DNA from: a virus
Reading direction: 5' to 3' (one strand)
Length of the DNA stretch: 64,000 nt
Virus record (IMG/VR): IMGVR_UViG_3300032116_000013
Location: 62,001 to 126,000 of that record
A model generated the notes under the pieces. The model worked only from the letters and a program-made list of their open reading frames with translations. It ran no database searches and was not told where the DNA came from. The position numbers were made by a program, and so were the translations under genes. Shown in pieces: positions 37,292 to 45,699 of the stretch; position 1 is the first letter of the stretch, and every line of letters starts with the position of its first letter.

Positions 37292-37861
37292 ATGGATTAT
37301 TTTGATATGGATGATGTAGCGTTACCGACAGTTCTCCCAGCAGTTGTGTTCAAGACACGAGTGCGCGATGAGTCTGTTGGCGGACCGAACCCATACCGAT
37401 GGCAGGATGTATCATCGTATGACTATTTCGGTGGCAAGCGTGTTGTAATTTTTTCACTTCCTGGTGCATTCACACCGACTTGTTCGACAATGCAACTTCC
37501 TGGCTTTGAAGAAAAGTATGACGTGTTTCGTATGTTTGGAATTGATGAAATCTACTGCGTGTCAGTGAACGATGCATTTGTGATGAATGCTTGGGCGAAG
37601 GCTCAGAACATTCAGAACGTAAAGGTCATTCCTGACGGTAGTGAGAAATTCACACGTGCGATGCGCATGCTTGTTGATAAGGACAACCTTGGGTTTGGAT
37701 TCCGTTCATGGCGTTATGCGGTTGTTGCCAACAACGGCACCATTGAGAAGTGGTTCGTTGAGCCAGGCAAGGAGCATAACTGTGCGACTGATCCGTATGG
37801 TGAGACTTCGCCTGAGAATATTTTGACTTATTTGAGGTCAGAACATTTGAAGACACTTTGA
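37292..37861 (+). CDS. Peroxiredoxin (Prx5-type)
   Basis: 189 aa. VIFSLPGAFTPTCST holds the PxxxTxxC active site with peroxidatic Cys64. The Prx5/AhpE-like pattern continues with LPGFEEKYD, YCVSVNDAFVMNAWA and KDNLGFGFRSWRYAVV. It reduces peroxides with thiol donors, and a glutaredoxin at 28360 could be its partner. AAAGG-AG lies 8 bases before ATG 37292, preferred over a TTG at 37271. The stop TGA is followed by ATAAATAA, a late-promoter-like string before the tmRNA. Confidence 0.9.
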   Translation: MDYFDMDDVALPTVLPAVVFKTRVRDESVGGPNPYRWQDVSSYDYFGGKRVVIFSLPGAFTPTCSTMQLPGFEEKYDVFRMFGIDEIYCVSVNDAFVMNAWAKAQNIQNVKVIPDGSEKFTRAMRMLVDKDNLGFGFRSWRYAVVANNGTIEKWFVEPGKEHNCATDPYGETSPENILTYLRSEHLKTL

Positions 37862-37884
37862 ATAAATAAGAACTAATGGTTGTA

Positions 37885-38196
37885 AACTGACGACTAAAGG
37901 TGTTTCGGACGTGGGTTCGACTCCCACCTTCTCCACCAAAAGCATACTCGCCATCCCTCTACGATGGTCTCGCAAAGTCTTCCTAGGAGATGAGATAGTT
38001 GCAAGTAGTATGCTCCTGATGGGGAAGAAATGGCTTCGACGGGGCAAGTAATAAACCGACAGCAACCAGTGAGGCGACTGACTTAATCAGCGCAAAACTA
38101 GTAAACGCAAACGATGATGTTTACGACATGGCTCTTGCTGCTTAATAGCAGTATAAGAATACCAGAGTTGACCACTTGGTAACAGAAAGGTCAGGA
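37885..38196 (+). ncRNA. ssrA: Circularly permuted two-piece tmRNA
   Basis: Acceptor piece first: GTTTCGGACG, then T-arm GTGGG-TTCGACT-CCCAC, CTTCTCC, A and CCA (ends 37938). Coding piece second: GGGGAAG (38021-38027), ATGGCTTCGACGGGG, the resume codon GCA at 38107, and a tag ORF giving ANDDVYDMALAA with TAA TAG stops (38107-38148). GGGGAAG pairs with CTTCTCC over 7 bp, joining the two pieces as one acceptor stem. The 82-nt intervening loop is closed by AGCATACT/AGTATGCT. tmRNA tags stalled ribosomes and targets the products for proteolysis. The piece ends are estimates. Confidence 0.93.
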
Positions 38197-38223
38197 GGGT
38201 GGGGTAACACCCACCCTTTTTTT
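38197..38223 (+). terminator. Terminator of the tmRNA
   Basis: GGGTGG-GGTAACA-CCACCC followed by seven T. Confidence 0.9.
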
Positions 38224-38236
38224 GGAGAATAAATTT

Positions 38237-38929
38237 ATGAAGATTAATTTTGCTATAGCGACAAATAAAAAATTTGAGAATTTAACCGTCCCAGTGATTT
38301 TGACTTCACTTATTAATAATGGCATTGAATCAGATTTAATCCATGTATTTTCTGCTGGCTATGAGCAGTATGAATACATTAGCACAAAATATTGTCATTA
38401 TCACAAACTAGATCATAACTCTTTCGAGTACAGTCCACTTATTACAATTGTTGAAAGACAATTAGAATCAGAATATTGGTTTCTTATACATGATACTTGC
38501 CAAGTAGGTCCTAGATTTAAATCTATTGTATATTCAATACCAGAAAGTAAACCTGAAAAACTTGCTCTAACTGTAACTCCATCTATGTCTATAGGATCGT
38601 ATAGATATGATTATTTGATGACTGATGAAGTTAAAAACAAACTTTTGGCTATAAAGAATACAGACTATTCTGAAAAATCTATGACTGACTGGAAATTCTG
38701 GGGAGTTGATGCAGAGGATTACATTCTGCATAAAACTGCCCCGCCAGCGCAGTACTATAGTCCAGAACTATTGCGACCGCATGGTCAAGACTTCGTAGTT
38801 GTAGACTATAATAATTGGTATGGAACTAACGTCACCAGAAGAACTGAATATTTCAGATCTATGGATCTTTATAAAAATAAATCTAACTGGGTCCTTAAAA
38901 AACCAGAAGAGTATATTCGCGATCTTTAA
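38237..38929 (+). CDS. Glycan-cluster protein, glycosyltransferase-like (230 aa)
   Basis: First of six AT-rich genes forming a sugar-type cluster. The fold looks like a GT-A transferase (FAIATNKKFENLTVPVILTSL and WFLIHDTCQVGP with a DxxxxGP end where a DXD would stand) but no clear DXD motif is seen. GGAGAAT precedes ATG 38237. Assigned by context. Confidence 0.55.
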   Translation: MKINFAIATNKKFENLTVPVILTSLINNGIESDLIHVFSAGYEQYEYISTKYCHYHKLDHNSFEYSPLITIVERQLESEYWFLIHDTCQVGPRFKSIVYSIPESKPEKLALTVTPSMSIGSYRYDYLMTDEVKNKLLAIKNTDYSEKSMTDWKFWGVDAEDYILHKTAPPAQYYSPELLRPHGQDFVVVDYNNWYGTNVTRRTEYFRSMDLYKNKSNWVLKKPEEYIRDL

Positions 38930-38931
38930 AA

Positions 38932-39891
38932 ATGAAAATTGCAATTATAGGCGGAGGTTGGATTGGTTGTCACCTAGCATCTAAATTGATGTCCAATCAC
39001 AGCGTAAAAATTTTTGAGCAAAAAGATAAACTGTTTACTCAGACTTCATATAACAATCAAAATAGATTACATCTAGGTTATCACTATCCTAGAAATTTTA
39101 AAACTAGACAGTTGTGTAAAGAAACATATGATAAGTTTCTGAGGGACTATGGGCAATTTACCAATCACATTGATAGAAATTATTATTGTGTTCCAGAAAA
39201 TTCTAACATAGACTTTGAGACGTATCTGCAAATTTTTGATCATGATGTTTACATTGTCAATAGTGGTTTGTTAAATATTGAAGGCGCCATAAACACAAAA
39301 GAAAGGCATATTGATTTTTATGCAATTCACCAGCATTTCAATAAAACCTTAAAAGACATATTCGTCCAAGAAAACATAGACAATTCTAGCGATTTGTCTA
39401 ACAGTTTTGATTTAGTTTTGAATTGTACCAATAATTTTTTGAGTCCATCTAAAAATAGTTATTATGAGTTGACTCTCACTTTGATATACGATAGAATAAA
39501 GTCGTCAACTTTTGATTCTATAACTTTAGTTGATGGAGACTTTTTCTCAATCTACCCTTATCAAAAAAACAAATATACCTTAACTGATGTAGAACATACA
39601 CCCTTAAAAGTTTTCAGTTCAATTGAAGAATTGCATTCGTTTGAATTTACAACAGAAATGTTAGACGAAAAGAAAAATCTAATGGAATCCAAGGTAAAAT
39701 ATTATTATCCAGAATTTAATAGTCATTTTAGATACCATGGATTTTTTCTATCAACTAAGTCTAAAACTGTTAATAGTTCAGCTAACAGATATCCTGTGAT
39801 TCAACAAAACGAAAATGTTATTTCGTGTTTTACTGGAAAAATACAAGGAATCTATCCTATAGAAAATTTTATAACTAGAATTATATCATGA
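38932..39891 (+). CDS. FAD-dependent oxidoreductase-like protein (319 aa)
   Basis: KIAIIGGGWIGCHLASKL (residues 2-19) is a GxGxxG dinucleotide-binding motif, followed by VKIFEQKDKL with the ribose-binding Glu. NNQNRLHLGYHYPRN near residue 45 fits D-amino-acid-oxidase-type flavoproteins (DAO fold). It lies within the sugar cluster, where such enzymes may oxidise sugar or amino compounds. Substrate unknown. End overlaps the next gene by 4 bases. Confidence 0.7.
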   Translation: MKIAIIGGGWIGCHLASKLMSNHSVKIFEQKDKLFTQTSYNNQNRLHLGYHYPRNFKTRQLCKETYDKFLRDYGQFTNHIDRNYYCVPENSNIDFETYLQIFDHDVYIVNSGLLNIEGAINTKERHIDFYAIHQHFNKTLKDIFVQENIDNSSDLSNSFDLVLNCTNNFLSPSKNSYYELTLTLIYDRIKSSTFDSITLVDGDFFSIYPYQKNKYTLTDVEHTPLKVFSSIEELHSFEFTTEMLDEKKNLMESKVKYYYPEFNSHFRYHGFFLSTKSKTVNSSANRYPVIQQNENVISCFTGKIQGIYPIENFITRIIS

Positions 39892-40940
39892 ACGAAGAAA
39901 CCTTAAAAAAAATATTTTTACAATATTTACGCAGAGAACCAGAAGAGAACGAATACGTTTATCATTTGAATAGAAATATTCGGGTGGAAGATTTTATTGA
40001 GGAAATAAAAAATTGTTCCGAGAGAACACTTCTTTTGGATAAACATAAACATGGAGACGGTCGTCCGTTTTCTATTGCTATTCTTTTATCTGGTCATGTC
40101 AGAAATTTAAATATAGTAAATGGTATTCTGCGCAAAATAGTAGAGGCGCATGACGTTGATATTTTTGTGTTTGCTTGGGATCAGATTGGGATGAAAGGAA
40201 CAGAAAAAGATGTCAGTAAGAATACTCAAAGAAAACTAATAGAACTTAAATTGCAAGAAATACCTAATTTGACTGCATACAAAATAGAGAACAATGCAGA
40301 TTTTGTTGAGAATAATTACAGCGAAAAAATTACATATTTTAATCATTCTTCCCCAGAAGTATTCATTAAATCTCAGTTGTATGCTATTCAACAGTCATAT
40401 AAACTGATGGAAGAACATGCTAAAAAAGAAAATAAACAATATGACCTAGTCATTAAGGCTAGAATGGATTTAAAGTTTTCTTCTTTTATAGTTGATTTAG
40501 AATTATTAGAAGATATAAAAAAGAAAATAATTTTTGTCCCAAACTCAGACATTTCGCACACTCACCCAGATCATGGAACTAGTTGCTGGGCTTGTGATAA
40601 AATGTATTACAAACATAAATTTAAATATCCGCACGTTTTTGACCACACTAATGTTGTATGTGATCTATTTGCTTATGGTAGCATGAGTTCTATGAAAGAA
40701 TATTGTTCTATGTTCGAGCACTACGATAGAATTAATCAAGAATATTCTGAAAAAAATCTAAAGATTTTAAAAGAAAACGATGATCTAAAAACTGTATTCA
40801 GAAATAATGTTTACATGGTGACCGATCACGTACAAGCATTATACTATGTAAACTGTTCATTCCCAGAAAGAATATTAACAACTTTACTCAAAGATTACAT
40901 GCTACCAGAATCTAGAAAAGTTCAAATGTACATGGAATAA
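39888..40940 (+). CDS. Glycosyltransferase-like protein (350 aa)
   Basis: An N-terminal segment of about 45 residues (FLQYLRREPEENEYVYHLN) resembles the DUF4214-type domain often found near glycosyltransferases. Then comes FSIAILLSGHVRNL with DVDIFVFAWDQ and YDLVIKARMDLKF, the pattern of capsule- and LPS-associated glycosyltransferase-like proteins. Acts probably on surface or nucleotide sugars. The start overlaps the previous stop. Specificity unknown. Confidence 0.65.
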   Translation: MNEETLKKIFLQYLRREPEENEYVYHLNRNIRVEDFIEEIKNCSERTLLLDKHKHGDGRPFSIAILLSGHVRNLNIVNGILRKIVEAHDVDIFVFAWDQIGMKGTEKDVSKNTQRKLIELKLQEIPNLTAYKIENNADFVENNYSEKITYFNHSSPEVFIKSQLYAIQQSYKLMEEHAKKENKQYDLVIKARMDLKFSSFIVDLELLEDIKKKIIFVPNSDISHTHPDHGTSCWACDKMYYKHKFKYPHVFDHTNVVCDLFAYGSMSSMKEYCSMFEHYDRINQEYSEKNLKILKENDDLKTVFRNNVYMVTDHVQALYYVNCSFPERILTTLLKDYMLPESRKVQMYME

Positions 40941-40941
40941 T

Positions 40942-41697
40942 ATGAAAATTTTAGTAGGAAACACTGGATTAATTGGAAAAACATTAGTCAATTCTATAGA
41001 CTTCGACTTATGTTTTAATAGTTCTAATATCCATGAGTTCGAATCAAAAGTTCAGAATAATTCAGAGATTTATCTATCCTGTTTACCTGCAACTAAATGG
41101 CTTATCAATCAAAATCTTCGAAAAGATATCGAGAATATTAATAAAATTATTCAAATAATCGCTACTAAAAACTATTCTAAGGTCACATTGTTTTCAACCA
41201 TAGACGTATACAATAGTTCTCCTCTTAGAGTAAATGAGGAATATAGCCCTAACATAAAAAAATTAAGTTATGGCGAAAATAGATACTTTTTTGAATTGTT
41301 AATTACTGAATTTATAAAAACCGACAGATTATGCATTTTTAGATTACCCGCATTATTTAATAGATTCATCAAAAAAAATATACTGTTCGATCTATTAAAT
41401 AATAACAATGTTGAACAAATAAATATCAACTCTGCATATCAATGGTACAACCTAAATAATCTACACAAAGATATTGACTTTTTTAGCAATGGGTATAATT
41501 ATCGTACTGTGTTCAATCTATTCCCAGAACCAGTCGAGACTGCAGAAATAATTAAATTATTTCCAGAGTATAGTAAATTTACTAACTCTAAAAGAGTTGA
41601 ATACGATTATACCACTGTGTTTAACACGTATCTTCATTCTAAAGAAGAATCATTAAATCAAATTAAGGATTTTATAAGTGAATCTCGCAGTAAGTAG
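40942..41697 (+). CDS. NAD(P)-dependent sugar epimerase-like protein (251 aa)
   Basis: KILVGNTGLIGKTL (residues 2-15) is a GxxGxxG Rossmann motif of extended short-chain dehydrogenases. Later blocks LFSTIDVYNSS (S..Y-type) and YGENRYFFE give the candidate catalytic Ser/Tyr-Lys region, although the lysine is replaced by Arg in the YxxxK position. It is shorter than typical epimerases. Sugar nucleotide modification is likely. Overlaps the next gene by 20 bases. Confidence 0.65.
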   Translation: MKILVGNTGLIGKTLVNSIDFDLCFNSSNIHEFESKVQNNSEIYLSCLPATKWLINQNLRKDIENINKIIQIIATKNYSKVTLFSTIDVYNSSPLRVNEEYSPNIKKLSYGENRYFFELLITEFIKTDRLCIFRLPALFNRFIKKNILFDLLNNNNVEQININSAYQWYNLNNLHKDIDFFSNGYNYRTVFNLFPEPVETAEIIKLFPEYSKFTNSKRVEYDYTTVFNTYLHSKEESLNQIKDFISESRSK

Positions 41698-42466
41698 TCT
41701 GGCGTGGGATCAATCTAACGAAAGGCAAATGTTTGATTTCTTTGAAAAATCAAATATATCCCAAGTAGAGATAGTATTTAATAAAATAAAACCATGGGAT
41801 AGTTTAACTGAAGAAGACGTTTTGAGGTATAGACAAAAATTAGACTATCATGGATTAAAGGCTATATCAGCGCAATCTATATTTTTTGGAACTAATATAG
41901 AATTAACTGATAAAGAACAAATAAAAAACCACTTTGACAAACTGATAAATTATTCTAAAATTATCGGATTAGATTATTTGGTTTTCGGTTCACCTAAAAT
42001 GAGAAAAGGCGCGTCAGAGGATGTCAGAGAAACTCTTAATGCAATAGATTCATTGTTGGATGGAACAAGAATAAAGTTACTCTTAGAACCTAATGCCAGA
42101 AATTATGGTGGCAATTATTGGTTCAATGTTAAAGAAATTGTACAATTTTTAGGCGACAAGTATTGCAATATTAGCACAATGCTTGACTTACACAATGTTT
42201 TATTAGAGAATAGAAACGAGCACGAAGATTTTATCGAATACATGGACAAAATTGATCATATCCATGTATCTGAAGTTAATTTAGGTTTACTAACCAATTT
42301 TGATAGACACGAGAAGTTTGCAGAGACTCTTAGAAAATTTCATTATCAAAAAACTATATCATATGAAGTTTTAAAGGCTGATGGAATGATTGAAAGTATC
42401 AATAATTTTTCAAGGATATATAAAAATGAGCAACCTAAATCTAGTAAACACTCTAAATCGCATTGA
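41678..42466 (+). CDS. Sugar phosphate isomerase/epimerase-like TIM barrel (262 aa)
   Basis: GTG start inside the preceding gene. LAVSSLAWD, VEIVFNK, GLDYLVFGSPKMRKG, LLLEPNARNYGG, MLDLHNVL and IDHIHVSEVN give the order of metal-binding Glu/Asp/His residues in the AP-endonuclease-2/xylose-isomerase family. A sugar isomerase fits the cluster. Its last 41 bases overlap the SleB-type gene. Confidence 0.75.
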   Translation: MNLAVSSLAWDQSNERQMFDFFEKSNISQVEIVFNKIKPWDSLTEEDVLRYRQKLDYHGLKAISAQSIFFGTNIELTDKEQIKNHFDKLINYSKIIGLDYLVFGSPKMRKGASEDVRETLNAIDSLLDGTRIKLLLEPNARNYGGNYWFNVKEIVQFLGDKYCNISTMLDLHNVLLENRNEHEDFIEYMDKIDHIHVSEVNLGLLTNFDRHEKFAETLRKFHYQKTISYEVLKADGMIESINNFSRIYKNEQPKSSKHSKSH

Positions 42467-43061
42467 GAACTACTTTGATCGCAATCATAATTTGTTTTTG
42501 AAATTTGGTTTTTTATTTTCGGTATTCTTTTTTGGATTGTTTGTTCCACATCAAATGATCACAAAATTGTCTGCGGAGATTAGAGCACAGGAACAAGCAA
42601 ACAGTATTCTAACTTCGCAAGTCCGTGACATGAGTACACAGGTAGAGTTTCTCAATCTATCCTATGAAAAGCAAAAGCGAGTTCGCACTGAAGTCGAATG
42701 TCTAGCAAAGAACATTTACTTCGAGGCAGGATCAGAACCACGCGCAGGTAAAATTGCTGTTGCTGAAGTGACGATGAATCGCGTTCGCAGTAAGCAATTC
42801 CCGAAGACTGTTTGCGGTGTAGTGTATCAGCGTCATGGTAAGACTTGCCAGTTCTCTTGGGTCTGTCAGAATAAAATGGCAATTCGATCCAATCACACTT
42901 GGAATGAATCATACAAGATTGCTGAAAATATTTTGATTTTGAAGAAGCGATACGGTATAATTGGATCTGCTAAGTATTTCCACGCAGACTACGTTGAACC
43001 GACTTGGGCTGCTGAAAAGCAAATCGTGATGCAAATTGGTCAGCATATCTTTTATCATTGA
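42426..43061 (+). CDS. SleB-type cell-wall hydrolase with signal anchor (211 aa)
   Basis: A hydrophobic segment (FLFSVFFFGLFVPHQMI, residues about 22-40) is followed by a coiled region and a Hydrolase_2/SleB domain: CLAKNIYFEAGSEPRAGKIAVAEVTMNRV with the catalytic-type Glu, VCGVVYQ, CQFSWVCQN and KYFHADYV. SleB enzymes cut the peptidoglycan glycan chain. The anchor suits a signal-arrest-release endolysin or a membrane-tethered one. ATG 42426 is preferred to upstream codons in the isomerase gene. Likely lysis function. Confidence 0.83.
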   Translation: MSNLNLVNTLNRIENYFDRNHNLFLKFGFLFSVFFFGLFVPHQMITKLSAEIRAQEQANSILTSQVRDMSTQVEFLNLSYEKQKRVRTEVECLAKNIYFEAGSEPRAGKIAVAEVTMNRVRSKQFPKTVCGVVYQRHGKTCQFSWVCQNKMAIRSNHTWNESYKIAENILILKKRYGIIGSAKYFHADYVEPTWAAEKQIVMQIGQHIFYH

Positions 43062-43067
43062 GGCTTT

Positions 43068-44111
43068 ATGCGAATAGAATATGACGTGAAGTTGGATTAC
43101 AAAGATGTTTTGATTGTTCCTAAACGGTCAACTCTTTCTTCTCGAAGCCAAGTAAAGTTAGATAGAGCATTTGTATTTCGTAGCAGTAACAGTTGGTCAG
43201 GCGTACCAATTATTGCTGCTAATATGGATGGAGTCGGAACTCTTGAGATGGATCAGCAGTTCAGTGAACATAATTGTTTAGTTGCTGTCACTAAGCATTA
43301 CGACAGCGAAGTGTTGGGCGAGCACTTCAAGAAAAAGATGTCTAGCAGCATTTATTCTTTGGGCATTTCTGATACTGATTTGCAAAAGTTTCAGTTCGTT
43401 TATAGCGTTGCGCAGAATCCATACATGAGAGTTTGCGTTGACGTTGCCAATGGATACACGCAAAGTTTTGTTGATTTTATCAAACGATTTCGCGACAAGT
43501 ATCCGAATATTGTATTGATGGCTGGTAATGTTGTCACGCCAGAAATGACAGAAGAACTTATTCTTGCTGGTGTTGATATTGTGAAAGTCGGTATTGGTCC
43601 TGGTTCAGTTTGCACTACACGCAAGATGACAGGCATCGGCTACCCGCAGTTGAGTGCAGTTATAGAATGCGCTGACGCTGCTCATGGTCTCAAGGGTCAT
43701 ATTATAGCGGATGGAGGGTGTTCCGTTCCTGGAGACGTCGTGAAAGCATTTGCTGCGGGTGCCGATTTTGTGATGATCGGAGGTATGCTTGCTGGGCATA
43801 AAGAAGGATTGCCATCTGAATATAAAGATACTACTGAGGGCAAGTCACTAGTTGATTTCTATGGTATGAGTTCAAAGTCAGCGATGGATCTTCACAGTGG
43901 CGGAGTTGCCAATTATCGCGCCAGCGAAGGCAAACATGTAAAGATTCCATATCGTGGTGAGGTGAGCAGAACACTACAAGATATTCTTGGTGGTCTGCGT
44001 TCGGCATGTACTTATGTTGGAGCAAGTGAGTTGAAGGAATTGAGTAAGCGTGCAACATTTGTTCGCGTCACTCAGCAACTGAATAATTCCTTGAGTAATT
44101 ATGAGATCTAA
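43068..44111 (+). CDS. guaC: GMP reductase
   Basis: 347 aa. The IMPDH/GMPR barrel is complete: [45 protein letters not shown], and [21 protein letters not shown] with catalytic Cys182. [31 protein letters not shown] follows and is the GMPR version (no CBS domains, short). It converts GMP to IMP with NADPH and so recycles guanine nucleotides. A purine auxiliary gene fits nucleotide supply for replication. Six bases after the hydrolase gene. Confidence 0.93.
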   Translation: MRIEYDVKLDYKDVLIVPKRSTLSSRSQVKLDRAFVFRSSNSWSGVPIIAANMDGVGTLEMDQQFSEHNCLVAVTKHYDSEVLGEHFKKKMSSSIYSLGISDTDLQKFQFVYSVAQNPYMRVCVDVANGYTQSFVDFIKRFRDKYPNIVLMAGNVVTPEMTEELILAGVDIVKVGIGPGSVCTTRKMTGIGYPQLSAVIECADAAHGLKGHIIADGGCSVPGDVVKAFAAGADFVMIGGMLAGHKEGLPSEYKDTTEGKSLVDFYGMSSKSAMDLHSGGVANYRASEGKHVKIPYRGEVSRTLQDILGGLRSACTYVGASELKELSKRATFVRVTQQLNNSLSNYEI

Positions 44112-44112
44112 T

Positions 44113-44334
44113 ATGGCAACTCGCGAAGAAAAAAATAACTTCTCCATGATGATCATGAATATGGCAATTGAAGAAAAGATTGATCATATGGATGCAATCA
44201 CTTCATACTGCGAACGTAACAATCTTGAGATTGAGGTTGCAGCAAGTTTGATCAATGACTCGCTGAAGAGCATCATTGAAGGCGAAGCAATGGAGTTGCG
44301 TTATTTGCCAAGAGGAAGCAGACTTCCGATATGA
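44113..44334 (+). CDS. 33: T4 gp33-like late transcription co-activator (73 aa)
   Basis: A small acidic helical protein with a C-terminal ELRYLPRGSRLPI tail, as in gp33 of T4-like aquatic phages. gp33 binds RNA polymerase and links the sliding clamp to late promoters read with sigma gp55. The location directly before gp59 and gp32 matches T4 order. TATAAATA boxes in this window are its expected targets. The start overlaps upstream codons only loosely; ATG 44113 was taken. Confidence 0.75.
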   Translation: MATREEKNNFSMMIMNMAIEEKIDHMDAITSYCERNNLEIEVAASLINDSLKSIIEGEAMELRYLPRGSRLPI

Positions 44335-44954
44335 ATGGTTACGATTTGTACGGTCTCTATCAAGCCATCAAATTACATTTCACTTCTGACAAATATAACT
44401 TCTTTCAATATGATGGCAAGACAAGAGTATCAATAGATGCATTCCAAAAAAGAAAAGACAAGTTTCTATTCCACCGTCTCGCGCGCAAGTACAGCGACGC
44501 TGACATGGTGCCATTTTTGGTTGCTAATTTTGTATACAGTGACAATCATTGGACCAAAAGTCTACTTGAAGAAGATGCTGATCAAGTATACAGGGATTGG
44601 AGAAGAACCACGGATTCGATGAGTAAGATCTATGAAGAAGATCTAACTCGCGTTTGCCCTGATTCAAAAGAATTCAATAAGTTATTTGAAGTTGAAGATG
44701 GACAGCATCCAAAACTGTTAGTTGCTTTTCTCCAAAAAGAAGTAACGATTGAGACTCTTGTGATTCTCAATAACATCTTCGACTTCATTCGTATCTGGGA
44801 CAAGAAGATTTCTGATGACATCGTTTATCCCAAGATTTCAAGAAAGGTTCGCAAATATGGTGCGTTTTTAAATGTAAACGTCGACAAGTACAAACTCTTG
44901 ACAAAAAAGATTTTACTTGGAGATGAGATTAATGTGTCGCAACATTCTAACTAA
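44331..44954 (+). CDS. 59: T4 gp59-like helicase loader (207 aa)
   Basis: MNGYDLYGLYQAIKLHFTSDKYNFFQYDGKTRVS is the gp59 opening, followed by FQKRKDKFLFHRLARKY and MVPFLVANFV. gp59 loads the gp41 helicase onto gp32-coated forks and controls origin and recombination-dependent starts. All-helical, about the T4 length (217 aa). Start overlaps the gp33 stop. It has the expected partner gp32 downstream. Confidence 0.88.
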   Translation: MNGYDLYGLYQAIKLHFTSDKYNFFQYDGKTRVSIDAFQKRKDKFLFHRLARKYSDADMVPFLVANFVYSDNHWTKSLLEEDADQVYRDWRRTTDSMSKIYEEDLTRVCPDSKEFNKLFEVEDGQHPKLLVAFLQKEVTIETLVILNNIFDFIRIWDKKISDDIVYPKISRKVRKYGAFLNVNVDKYKLLTKKILLGDEINVSQHSN

Positions 44955-44969
44955 ACCATAACAATTATT

Positions 44970-45566
44970 ATGCCATATTCTGCAAATACTTTTGATCATA
45001 TTCTACAAGAACATGTAATGCGTTTAAAGCCTATATCAATATTAGATGTTGGCGCTGGTGCAGGCAAAAACGGTAAACTTGTGCGTCAAACTGGTTATGA
45101 TTACCAACTAGATTGCTTAGAGCCAACTAACAATTATATATCTGAATACAATTTAACATCTATCTATAATACAGTCTATCCCTACAACATATCGCAATTT
45201 ATTGATAGCCTTTACAAATTTAATTATGATCTAGTTATATTTGGAGACGTGCTAGAACATTTATTTCGCAGTCAAGTGATTGATTATATCGACTATATTT
45301 TATACAAATGTAAGTGGGTAATAGTTATATGGCCAAATAATATGCCTCAAGATGACTATGGCAATAATCCTTATGAAATTCACAGGAGTAATTTTACTAT
45401 ACACGATCTTACTTCAAAATTTGATGTTCAATTTTACTTAAAAGATTTCGTGTATTATAATAATAACGATAGTAACTTATTAGAATCTTATATGAATTAT
45501 ACCTTGATCAAGGGTTACTTGACTCCGAAAAATGCATCAATATACAACTTTAGCACAGTAAGTTGA
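44970..45566 (+). CDS. Methyltransferase inserted between genes 59 and 32 (198 aa)
   Basis: SILDVGAGAGKNGKLVRQTG (residues about 20-39) is SAM motif I, with DCLEPTN, DLVIFGDVLEHLF and VIVIWPNNM following. It is strongly AT-rich compared with the genes on both sides and interrupts the T4 59-32 order, so it looks like an inserted cassette. Sugar or small-molecule methylation is possible. Substrate unknown. Confidence 0.78.
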   Translation: MPYSANTFDHILQEHVMRLKPISILDVGAGAGKNGKLVRQTGYDYQLDCLEPTNNYISEYNLTSIYNTVYPYNISQFIDSLYKFNYDLVIFGDVLEHLFRSQVIDYIDYILYKCKWVIVIWPNNMPQDDYGNNPYEIHRSNFTIHDLTSKFDVQFYLKDFVYYNNNDSNLLESYMNYTLIKGYLTPKNASIYNFSTVS

Positions 45567-45602
45567 ATTGAATACAAAAAAATAAAATTGACATAAAAAT
45601 AC

Positions 45603-45631
45603 TTTACTTGGTGGCGAAAATACTATATAAT
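45603..45631 (+). promoter_or_regulatory. Promoter of gene 32
   Basis: -35 TTTACT (45603), 17-bp spacer, -10 TATAAT (45626-45631). A leader of about 60 nt with GGAG before the ATG follows; in T4 this leader region is where gp32 represses its own translation. Confidence 0.75.
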
Positions 45632-45699
45632 AATATGGTAATGCAAAAAGTGGACAAGTCGTTTATACAATTTATACATCGCAATACGGAGATATACAT

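Noticed and set aside
37838-38065. Minus-strand ORF over the tmRNA acceptor piece
   Set aside because: It is the reverse complement of the T-arm region and has no homology-type motifs.
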